Shown piece after piece: positions 6,839 through 12,661 of a stretch of 26,364 nucleotides of DNA (its first letter is position 1; each line of letters starts with the position of its first letter). The notes below the pieces were generated by a model that worked only from the letters and a program-made list of their open reading frames with translations, did not search any database and was not told the DNA's origin. Where the stretch lies: NCBI GenBank assembly GCA_035347995.1, contig DAOPQD010000045.1, positions 1 through 26,364 of the forward strand. Reading direction: 5' to 3'. A program made the translations under genes and the position numbers. Source of the stretch: JAAZNO01 sp012798275. GTDB lineage: Bacteria; Chloroflexota; Anaerolineae; B4-G1; SLSP01.

Positions 6839-7342
6839 ATGCAATCGAAAATTGTCATGGCTGTGGTGGTGATTCTGGCGGTCGCGTTGGTGGCGGGAAC
6901 AGGCTACATCCTCTTCCGTCCGCAGAGCGTTGCGACGCATGGCGACAGGGCGGGGCGTTCTGTGTCAGCCGCTGGGGATCTGGGGCAGTCCGCGGCCGAA
7001 GAAACCCTGCGTGGTGAGGGTGGACTGGGCAACGGCGAGAACGTCAGCGTGCCCCTGGAGACGGTACGGGGGGAGGTCATTTCCAGCGCCAGCGAGATCG
7101 TGGTGCGGACTGCCGACGGCGAGGAGATCCTGGTGGGACTGGGCCAGGCCTGGTATCGCGAGCAGGCAGGGTTCACCGTGGCGGTGGGGGACGAGGTCGT
7201 CATTGTGGGATTTTATGAGGAAGGCGAGTTCAAGGCCGTGAGCGTGGAAAACGTCACCACTGGCGAGCGCCTTGCCCTGCGCGATACGAGTGGGCGCCCC
7301 GCGTGGGCGGGAGAGGGCAATCGCCGCAACAATCAGCCGTAG
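6839..7342 (+). CDS. Membrane-anchored beta-rich protein, OB-fold-like, unknown function
   Basis: 167 residues. Residues 5-26 form an N-terminal hydrophobic anchor or uncleaved signal, followed by a low-complexity linker to about 70. A small beta domain follows (about 75-150: VRGEVISSASEIVVRTADG, later VAVGDEVVIVGFYEEGEFKAV). The alternating pattern of a modified base sequence, VGxxVxVxGxYxxGxFxA, suggests an OB-fold (DUF5666-like) facing the periplasm or cell exterior. The tail contains LRDTSGRPAWAGEG. It sits after the DUF4405 gene in the same predicted regulon. GGAGG 7 bp upstream supports the start. Function is not recognised; a role alongside the heme-type protein is only a guess from position. 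Confidence 0.65.
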   Translation: MQSKIVMAVVVILAVALVAGTGYILFRPQSVATHGDRAGRSVSAAGDLGQSAAEETLRGEGGLGNGENVSVPLETVRGEVISSASEIVVRTADGEEILVGLGQAWYREQAGFTVAVGDEVVIVGFYEEGEFKAVSVENVTTGERLALRDTSGRPAWAGEGNRRNNQP

Positions 7343-7379
7343 TGTGGCCCGTTTCAGCCCGGTGGGTCCACCCGCTCTC

Positions 7380-7419
7380 AAAACCAGCAGCAGCCCGAAG
7401 GCATGCCTTCGGGCTGCTG
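7380..7419. terminator. Bidirectional terminator, 32-bp perfect palindrome
   Basis: 7388-7419 is an exact palindrome centred on GGCATGCC. On the minus strand it is followed by TTTT (AAAA at about 7380-7383). It separates the converging genes ending at 7342 (plus) and 7441 (minus) and can terminate both. Confidence 0.85.
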
Positions 7420-7440
7420 GCGTTTGCGTATCCAGAGAGC

Positions 7441-7902
7441 TTACTTCACCTGGATTTCGACGATGCCCTTGACCTGGGCCTTGCTGGAGAAGCCCGGCAG
7501 CACGGTGCTGAAGCCACCCTGCTCGCGGAAGGAGACGATGCAGTCTGCGCAGCTCTGCACGTCAGCCAGGGGCACCTCGGCGGTGTAGCCGTCATCGGCG
7601 ACGAAGACGAGGGTGGTCGCGCCCTCCTTCACGCCGGCCTTTTCCAGCAGCGTGTTGATCGGCACCCCGGTGTACGTGGAGACGACGCCCTCTTTGTTGG
7701 GTGCCTGTGCCTCGATGGTGTCCATGGCACGGACATCCGCCTCGGCCCAGCCGATTTCGTTGTTAACATTGCCCGTGATCTTGAGCGCGGCATCGGCAGG
7801 AATGCCGCCGGCGGTCTCCTCCTCTGCGGCGCCGCCGCATCCGGCCAGGACGCCCAACACCAGCACTGCCAGCACAACCATCATCGTGAATCTCTTGAAC
7901 AT
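7441..7902 (-). CDS. Lipoprotein with molybdopterin-oxidoreductase (SUOX)-like fold
   Basis: 153 residues. The signal peptide ends in the lipobox LAGC, with the lipid-attached Cys22. The mature part reads LKITGNVNNEIGWAEADVRA, then YTGVPINTLLEKAGVKEGAT, LVFVADDGYTAEVPLADV and a closing VKGIVEIQV. This is the strand order of the small proteins related to the sulfite-oxidase molybdopterin-binding domain. The cofactor-ligand cysteine of true SUOX enzymes is not evident. A CADC pair (in SCADCIVSF) is present instead and may form a disulfide or bind a metal. GGAGGAGG 7 bp upstream fixes the start. It is transcribed away from the ECF operon, which encodes a second protein of this fold at 11380. A ligand-binding rather than redox role seems likely. 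Confidence 0.72.
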   Translation of the reverse strand: MFKRFTMMVVLAVLVLGVLAGCGGAAEEETAGGIPADAALKITGNVNNEIGWAEADVRAMDTIEAQAPNKEGVVSTYTGVPINTLLEKAGVKEGATTLVFVADDGYTAEVPLADVQSCADCIVSFREQGGFSTVLPGFSSKAQVKGIVEIQVK

Positions 7903-8110
7903 GCGTTTCCTCCTCCTGAGACGTGAAATGGGATAGAGATTGCGGGTCACAGTTACGGGTTGACTTGCGCCTGCGTAACTGGAACACCCAACGTTCGGTG
8001 GGGAGCGCCGGGCCCGCGACCCGGACAGGTCCCCCTTTGGTGATCTAGTTGCCGTCAAATCCGGGGCGCCGATGGGTTGGATGGCTGTGCATCGCGACCC
8101 CGAATCCCGA

Positions 8111-8140
8111 CAAAAAACGGCGGCCCGGAAAGGCCGCCGT
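8111..8140 (-). terminator. Rho-independent terminator on the minus strand
   Basis: Read on the minus strand, ACGGCGGCC and GGCCGCCGT form a perfect 9-bp stem with a 6-nt loop, followed by six T. No minus-strand protein gene ends here. It lies about 210 bp upstream of the lipoprotein start, so it is either an attenuator in that gene's leader or the end of a small RNA. Confidence 0.8.
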
Positions 8141-8300
8141 CCCTGGCGAGGCATGACCCGATTTCAGGCCTGCCTCTGGCGCGTCTCCTTTCCAAAGATG
8201 GGAGGCGCAGCCGTTTCCCGCTGCACCCTAACGGTCGTCGGCCATGCATTGGAGGATGTTTAGGCCGCACAACTCGGAGATTTCATTGGCATACATCAAA
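8111..8300 (-). ncRNA. Candidate structured leader or small RNA upstream of the lipoprotein gene
   Basis: On the minus strand, three hairpins precede the terminator. 8204-8211 pairs with 8220-8227 (8 bp). 8181-8188 pairs with 8201-8208 (8 bp including one G-U pair). 8148-8153 pairs with 8171-8176 with inner pairing. The first two share bases 8204-8208 and cannot form together, as in attenuators and riboswitches. A possible promoter is TTGTCA (complement of 8337-8342) with an A/T-rich -10 in the 8306-8322 palindrome. It does not match any riboswitch consensus I could recall. Confidence 0.35.
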
Positions 8301-8313
8301 AAACCAGTATACT
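8286..8313 (+). promoter_or_regulatory. Promoter of the ECF operon with an overlapping palindrome
   Basis: TTGGCA (8286-8291), a 16-bp spacer and TATACT (8308-8313) make a plausible sigma-70 promoter. The inverted repeat AGTATA-CT-TATACT (8306-8319) overlaps the -10, so a repressor could bind there. The same palindrome could serve a divergent minus-strand promoter. Confidence 0.5.
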
Positions 8314-8351
8314 TATACTAACACAATTCAGGCAACTGACAACTTTGGATT

Positions 8352-8386
8352 GGGTAATGGGTGAGGGATAATGGGGCAAGGGGTAA
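8352..8386 (+). repeat. Heptamer tandem repeats ahead of the TiaS-like gene
   Basis: Five units in strict 7-bp register: GGGTAAT, GGGTGAG, GGATAAT, GGGGCAA, GGGGTAA, possibly preceded by TTGGATT. The array runs directly into the ribosome binding site AGGAG (8388-8392). It resembles cyanobacterial STRR heptamers. Confidence 0.75.
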
Positions 8387-8398
8387 AAGGAGCGCGTG

Positions 8399-9091
8399 AT
8401 GTTGTATATCGGCCTGGATGATACGGACATTCTCGGCACGCCTGGGACGGGACGCCTGGCCCGTGACATGGCGACGCTGTTGGCGGGCGAATACGCGATG
8501 GGCGGGATAGTGCGGCAGCAGCTGTTCTATGATCCGCGCGTCCCCTTCACCAAGAACAATAGCAGCGCTTGCATCCTCCTTGAGAATGGCGCGTCGGCGC
8601 ACGCCGGGGCCATCGCGGAGCGCGTGCGGACGTTCATGCGTGAACATTTCCAGCCGGGCAGCGATCCCGGCCTGTGCGTGAGTGCGGTCGCGCCGCCGGA
8701 GTGCATTGCTTTCGGCCACCGGGCGCAGCGGGAGCTGGTGACGCAGGCAGAAGCCCGCGCCCTGGCCGCCGCGCACGGCATCTACCTGGAAGGCCTGGGG
8801 GGCACGGAGGACGGCGTCATTGGGGCGTTGGCGGCGATCGGCCTGACGGCTTCGGGCGATGACGGGCGCTACATCCTGGTGGGGCGCAGCCGCGAATTGC
8901 ATGGCTTGCAGCCGGTGACGGCGTTGCTGGAGGCGGGCATCGCCGCCGTGCAGCTGGAGAGCGGCGAACCGGTGACGGAAGGATGGGTGCTCGCTGACCT
9001 TTTGCGTCCGGCCCGGCGCGGCGGACGACCGGTGGCGGTGGTCACATGGAGCGTAGAGGACCGCTGCTGGCTGCCGTTGAAGCTGGATTGA
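8399..9091 (+). CDS. Stand-alone TiaS-like domain protein
   Basis: 230 residues. YIGLDDTDILGTPGTGRLA near the N-terminus and DPRVPFTKNNSSACILL at about 44-60 match the N-terminal part of TiaS (COG1571), the archaeal tRNA(Ile2) agmatinylcytidine synthetase. It lacks the OB-fold and zinc-ribbon tRNA-binding parts of full TiaS, and bacteria make this tRNA modification differently, with TilS. Later segments include GGTEDGVIGALAAIGLTASG, a Gly-rich turn-helix. The protein is soluble with no signal peptide. It is the first gene of an operon with a complete ECF transporter, which points to processing of, or ATP-dependent chemistry on, the imported compound. ATG 8399 is preferred over GTG 8396 because of AGGAG spacing. 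Confidence 0.7.
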   Translation: MLYIGLDDTDILGTPGTGRLARDMATLLAGEYAMGGIVRQQLFYDPRVPFTKNNSSACILLENGASAHAGAIAERVRTFMREHFQPGSDPGLCVSAVAPPECIAFGHRAQRELVTQAEARALAAAHGIYLEGLGGTEDGVIGALAAIGLTASGDDGRYILVGRSRELHGLQPVTALLEAGIAAVQLESGEPVTEGWVLADLLRPARRGGRPVAVVTWSVEDRCWLPLKLD

Positions 9092-9114
9092 AGCTGCGTC
9101 GGGCGCAGGAAGCC

Positions 9115-10533
9115 ATGGTGCCGTTGGAAGCAGAGCGTCATCCTATTCTGCGGGCGGAGGCGGTGGAATATCGCTACGCTCAACATGGGCCGGCGCTGCC
9201 GCCGGTTTCGCTGGCGGTGGAAGCGGGCGTCTGTCTGGCGCTGACCGGCCCCTCAGGCTGCGGCAAATCCACGCTGGCGCGTTGTCTCACCGGGCTGATT
9301 CCCCATCTCTACCGGGGCGAGATGCGCGGCACCGTATGGATTGAAACGTTGCCGACCGCGACGACGCCGCTATGGCAACTCACCGAGCGCGCGGGGATGG
9401 TGTTCCAGAATCCGGCGGCGCAGCTGCTGGCGACGACGGTCGAAAACGAGGTGATCTTTGGCCTGGAGAATCTGGGCCTGCCGCGCGCGGAGATCGAGAC
9501 GCGGTTGGAGGAGGCGCTGGCCCGCTTTGGGCTGGCCGCGTTGCGGCGCCGGGACCCCCGCACGCTCTCGGGCGGCGAGCAACAGCGACTGGCGCTGGCG
9601 AGCATCATGAGCCGGCGCCCGGCGGCCCTGGTGCTCGACGAGCCGTTCTCCATGCTCGACGGTAGCGCCGCTGCGGAATTGGTGACGGCGCTGACGGAGC
9701 TCTCCGCTGCAGGGACGGCGGTGGTCGCCTGTGAGCATCGCCTCGGCTGGCTGGAGCTGTTGCCGGGAGCGCGCGTCCTCCGCCTGGAGGGAGCGCCGCC
9801 TCCAACGCCAGAGGCGGAGGCGCTTCCCCCGCTGACATTCCGGCGGGCACCCTTCACGCTCCACGCGGAGGGGGTGACGGTGCAGCGTGGGGCGAACGTG
9901 GTGCTCCGGGATTTGCATTTCGAGGCGCGCGGCGGCGAGGTGCTGGCAATCGCGGGACGCAACGGCGCGGGCAAGACGACCCTGCTGCGGGTGCTGGCGG
10001 GCCTGCAGCGGGCGGAAGGTCATCTCACGGTGGAGGACGGGGCGCCCGACCTGGGGCTGGTTTTCCAGAACCCCGACGTGCAACTCTTCAATGCCTCGGT
10101 GCGGGAAGAAATCCTGTACCGCATTCCCAACCCCGATCTGGCGCTCTATGCGTGGCTGCTGGGCGCGCTGGGCCTGGAACGTTATGAGAGCACGCCGCCC
10201 TTGTTGCTCAGCGAGGGGGAGAAGAAGCGCGTGGCACTGGCGACGGTGCTGATGCGCCGTCCGCGCGATGGGATTCTGCTGGATGAGCCGGCGTTGGGGC
10301 AGGACGAGGCGCACAAGGCGCGTCTCCTGCGGTTGGTGCGGGCGTTGGCGGACGCCGGGCAATGGGTCGCCTTCACGACGCACGATCTGGCGCTGGCGTC
10401 CCATGCCGACCGGCTGCTGTTGTTGGCCGAGGGGCGTCTCATCGCGGAGGGGACTCCGGCGGCATTGCTGGGCGATGACGCGCTTTGCCGGCGGGCGGGG
10501 TTGCGCTCGCCGGAACAGGCGGCGTGGGGATGA
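9115..10533 (+). CDS. ecfA: ECF transporter ATPase, two ATP-binding domains fused
   Basis: 472 residues from ATG 9115. The first half has Walker A GPSGCGKST, Q-loop FQNPAAQLLATTVENEVIFG, signature LSGGEQQR, Walker B ALVLDEPF and the switch His in CEHRLG. The second half has Walker A GRNGAGKTT, Q-loop FQNPDVQLFNASVREEI, signature LSEGEKKR, Walker B GILLDEPALGQD and switch TTHD. The Q-loop wording and the neighbouring EcfT identify an energy-coupling-factor ATPase, here with EcfA and EcfA' joined in one chain. Both sites look competent, although the second signature has E for the second G. An earlier in-frame ATG at 9046 overlaps the previous gene; 9115 has AGGA close upstream. The stop overlaps the ecfT start. 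Confidence 0.92.
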   Translation: MVPLEAERHPILRAEAVEYRYAQHGPALPPVSLAVEAGVCLALTGPSGCGKSTLARCLTGLIPHLYRGEMRGTVWIETLPTATTPLWQLTERAGMVFQNPAAQLLATTVENEVIFGLENLGLPRAEIETRLEEALARFGLAALRRRDPRTLSGGEQQRLALASIMSRRPAALVLDEPFSMLDGSAAAELVTALTELSAAGTAVVACEHRLGWLELLPGARVLRLEGAPPPTPEAEALPPLTFRRAPFTLHAEGVTVQRGANVVLRDLHFEARGGEVLAIAGRNGAGKTTLLRVLAGLQRAEGHLTVEDGAPDLGLVFQNPDVQLFNASVREEILYRIPNPDLALYAWLLGALGLERYESTPPLLLSEGEKKRVALATVLMRRPRDGILLDEPALGQDEAHKARLLRLVRALADAGQWVAFTTHDLALASHADRLLLLAEGRLIAEGTPAALLGDDALCRRAGLRSPEQAAWG

Positions 10534-11279
10534 AGGCGCACCGCGCGCGTCGCAGGCGGCGTGAGGACAGGGCGACCCCCGCACTCGTCGAGGAGTCGCC
10601 GTTGCGGGGCGCGGATCCGCGCGTGAAGCTGGCCTTGAGCCTGGGCCTCTCGCTGGCGGTGATGTTGCCGCTGGCCCAGGTTGCGGCTGCGCTGGCGCTC
10701 TACGCGCTGTTGCTGTTTTGGGCGCGGCTGTTGCCCCTGGCAGCGCGGCAGGCCTGGCGGCTCAGGTGGGTGTTGCTGGCGCTGTTTGTGGTGGATTGGC
10801 TGGTGGTCTCGCTGGAACTGGCCGCCATCGTCAGCCTGCGGATTCTGTTGCTGACGGGGACGTTCACCTTGCTGGTCGCAACCACAACGTCGGACGAGTT
10901 GCGGCTCGCGCTGCTGTGGTTGCGGCTGCCGTACCGCTATGCCTTCAGCCTAAGCCTGGCGTTTCAGAGCCTGCATCTGCTGGAGGAGGAATGGCAGACG
11001 ATTCTGGAGGCGCAACGCGCGCGCGGCGCCTGGGACCCGCCACGGAACCTGCGAGGGCTGTGGCAGCAGACGCGGGAGCTCACGGCGTTGACGGTGCCGG
11101 CGATCGTCCTCACGACGCGCCGCGCCTGGGCGTTGACCGAGGCCGCGTATGCGCGGGGCTTCGATTCGCCGCGCCGACGGCCCTACCGGCAGTTGCGGCT
11201 GACGGGGCTGGATGGGGCGCTGCTGGCCGGAGCGGTTCTTGCCGCGGCGGGTCTGCTGGCCTGGCGGTTGGGGCTCTGA
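10530..11279 (+). CDS. ecfT: ECF transporter transmembrane coupling subunit EcfT
   Basis: 249 residues with an Arg-rich N-terminus and about five membrane helices (about 35-65, 70-90, 95-115, 120-135 and 225-247). Two ARG motifs, QRARGAW (about 170) and YARGFD (about 210), are the coupling-helix signatures by which EcfT engages the two ATPase domains. DPRVKLAL near residue 32 is the usual start of the family. The ATG overlaps the ATPase stop by 4 bp, so expression is coupled. With the fused ATPase and the S component at 11865 it completes an ECF importer. Confidence 0.9.
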   Translation: MKAHRARRRRREDRATPALVEESPLRGADPRVKLALSLGLSLAVMLPLAQVAAALALYALLLFWARLLPLAARQAWRLRWVLLALFVVDWLVVSLELAAIVSLRILLLTGTFTLLVATTTSDELRLALLWLRLPYRYAFSLSLAFQSLHLLEEEWQTILEAQRARGAWDPPRNLRGLWQQTRELTALTVPAIVLTTRRAWALTEAAYARGFDSPRRRPYRQLRLTGLDGALLAGAVLAAAGLLAWRLGL

Positions 11280-11314
11280 GCCGGGAAGGGGAGTGAGTTG
11301 TGGAAACGTGTGAG

Positions 11315-11357
11315 GGTGCGAAGATGCGAACGTGGGCACCTGGGCACGTGGGCACGT
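11315..11357 (+). repeat. Octamer tandem repeats ahead of the anchored SUOX-like gene
   Basis: Five units in strict 8-bp register: GGTGCGAA, GATGCGAA, CGTGGGCA, CCTGGGCA, CGTGGGCA, ending in CGT. The array aligns unit for unit with the one at 26140-26182. A T-rich stretch and GAAGGAG follow, then the start codon at 11380. Confidence 0.8.
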
Positions 11358-11379
11358 ATTTATTTTTGAAGGAGACAGG

Positions 11380-11868
11380 ATGTCATCGAAGACGAGGGTG
11401 CTGATTGCGGTAGGGGTGTTGGTGCTGATTGTGGCGGCGGTGTTGGGTCTGGAGGCGCTGCGCCGGCGGAGCGTTGCCACGCCGGACCTGCCGCCCGGCA
11501 GCATTCCCATCACGCTTGACGGGCGGTTTGCGGCGGCGTTCACGCCGGCGGACCTCGAGCGCTTGCAAACGGTGAGTTTTGTGGACGCGGAGGAGGGCAA
11601 GACGCAGGAGGGCTGGCTGTTGTGCGATGTGTTGCGCCTCACGCTGGACGTCGAGACGTTCGCGCCGCAGACCACGATCACGGTGAGCAGCACGAGCAGC
11701 GGCAAATCGGCGCAGCTCACCTGGGCCGAGGTGGCAGATCCCGCCAACTGGGTGATGTTCGACCTGGCGAGCCGGGGCACGTTGAAACTGGTCTCGGTGC
11801 TGGAGCGCCTGGACACCCGCGATGAATGGGTGCAGGACGTGGACAGTATTGTCATCGAGCAGCCATGA
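11380..11868 (+). CDS. Membrane-anchored SUOX-like (molybdopterin-binding-fold) protein in an ECF operon
   Basis: 162 residues. Residues 6-24 form a single N-terminal anchor followed by an extracellular domain. The domain reads ITLDGRFAAAFTPADLERLQ, GWLLCDVLRLT, TITVSSTSSGKSAQLTWAEV, then WVMFDLASRGTLKLVSVLE and WVQDVDSIVIEQ. This follows the strand pattern of small relatives of the sulfite-oxidase molybdopterin domain. Cys86, in LLCDVL, lies in the loop before the helix rather than at the known cofactor ligand position. Translational overlap (ATGA) with the S-component gene suggests the two proteins work together, for example as an accessory ligand-binding subunit. ECF importers normally bind substrate through the S component alone, so this partner is unusual. 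GAAGGAG 5-6 bp upstream supports the start. Confidence 0.7.
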   Translation: MSSKTRVLIAVGVLVLIVAAVLGLEALRRRSVATPDLPPGSIPITLDGRFAAAFTPADLERLQTVSFVDAEEGKTQEGWLLCDVLRLTLDVETFAPQTTITVSSTSSGKSAQLTWAEVADPANWVMFDLASRGTLKLVSVLERLDTRDEWVQDVDSIVIEQP

Positions 11869-12410
11869 AGGAACGCTATTTTTCCACATTTCAGTTGATC
11901 ATGCTGGCGCTGTTTTCGGCGCTGGTGGTGGCGGCGAAGGTGGCGCTGCGGTTGCCGCTACAGATGTCGGGACATTCGGGCATCTTCTGGATGGCGATTA
12001 TCATCGTGGCGGCGGGGGTGGTGCCCAGGCGCGGCGCCGCGACGCTCGTGGGACTGACTTCCGGCATCCTGGCGGCGTTTTTGGGAGTGGGCGATTTCGG
12101 CGCGCTGAACACGCTGCTCTCCTATACCGCCGTGGGTCTGGGGACCGATCTCGCCTTGTTGCTGCTGGGCGACCCCGCCCATCCGGTGATGGCGATGCTG
12201 GCGGCAGTTTTCGGCCATGTGGCCAAATTCCTGGTCAAATGGGGGATGGGCGTCCTCACTGGCGCGCCGGTGGGCTTTGTGGCGCTGGGGCTGGCGCGCG
12301 CGCTGTTGAACTATGTGATTTTCGGCGCTATCGGCGGTTTGCTGGGCAGCCTCACCCTGGCAGCGTTGCGTAAAGCCGGATTCTTCGCGTACATTGCGGA
12401 GAAGAAGTAA
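11865..12410 (+). CDS. ECF transporter substrate-binding (S) component, substrate unassigned
   Basis: 181 residues, strongly hydrophobic with about six membrane helices and short polar ends, the size and shape of ECF S components. The N-terminus FSTFQLIMLALFSALVVAAK resembles the conserved first helix. An Ala-x3-Ala-like small-residue pattern there is how S components dock on EcfT. A Gly-rich segment GLTSGILAAFLG, then FGALNTLLSY, occurs mid-protein. I do not recognise the vitamin-specific motifs of BioY, ThiT, RibU, FolT or the CbiM/NikM His-rich N-terminus. The substrate is therefore unknown. The start codon overlaps the preceding stop by 4 bp. Confidence 0.75.
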   Translation: MKERYFSTFQLIMLALFSALVVAAKVALRLPLQMSGHSGIFWMAIIIVAAGVVPRRGAATLVGLTSGILAAFLGVGDFGALNTLLSYTAVGLGTDLALLLLGDPAHPVMAMLAAVFGHVAKFLVKWGMGVLTGAPVGFVALGLARALLNYVIFGAIGGLLGSLTLAALRKAGFFAYIAEKK

Positions 12411-12418
12411 TGGTATGA

Positions 12419-12436
12419 TTTTGTAATAATACAAAA
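12419..12436. promoter_or_regulatory. AT-rich palindrome just after the ECF operon
   Basis: TTTTGTA (12419-12425) and TACAAAA (12430-12436) form a perfect 7-bp inverted repeat around ATAA in an otherwise GC-rich region, 9 bp after the last ECF stop. It may be a repressor site for the PTS operon promoter or a weak end signal. Confidence 0.4.
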
Positions 12437-12484
12437 GTTCACAGAATGCTCCAATTGCCTGGCCTCACTTTCAGGTATTGCCCC

Positions 12485-12490
12485 TATAAT
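12485..12490 (+). promoter_or_regulatory. Candidate -10 box for the PTS operon
   Basis: A perfect TATAAT lies 172 bp upstream of the PRD-regulator start. No good -35 hexamer is seen at 16-18 bp, so an activator may be needed. The 44-bp repeat and heptamer array would then lie in the 5' untranslated RNA. Confidence 0.4.
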
Positions 12491-12544
12491 GAGAAGGTGT
12501 TGACTGCTCCCGTCCGTGCGGTTGGCCGCTTTCCCGATTCTCTC

Positions 12545-12588
12545 AGAAGTTGACATGTTCCTGCGGCACATCACCGCAAATGAAAATG
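12545..12588 (+). repeat. Dispersed 44-bp repeat, copy 2
   Basis: This is the second copy of the element at 594-637 (39 of 44 identical; first 25 exact), including TTGACA at 12550-12555. It is flanked by TCTCAGAA (12541-12548) and TTCTGAGA at about 12610, an 8-bp inverted repeat that may mark an element border. Confidence 0.7.
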
Positions 12589-12625
12589 ACGTGGGCACGG
12601 GCTTTATTTTCTGAGAACTTACGGT

Positions 12626-12646
12626 ACGCATCACGCATGACGCATT
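12626..12646 (+). repeat. Heptamer tandem repeats ahead of the PRD regulator gene
   Basis: Three units ACGCATC, ACGCATG and ACGCATT in 7-bp register, followed by a T-run, CAGGAG and the start codon at 12662. Confidence 0.65.
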
Positions 12647-12661
12647 TTTTTCAGGAGCGCA

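Noticed and set aside
8111..8300. Known riboswitch classes (cobalamin, c-di-GMP, TPP, FMN, Moco) on the minus strand
   Set aside because: Short stretches looked suggestive, but none of the conserved cores could be matched by eye, so only a generic structured leader is reported.
9370..10584. 404-codon minus-strand open frame
   Set aside because: It is the shadow of the ECF ATPase gene, with low-complexity composition and no ribosome site.
11315..11357. CRISPR-like repeat array
   Set aside because: The units are 8 bp and contiguous with no spacers, and there are no cas genes in the window.
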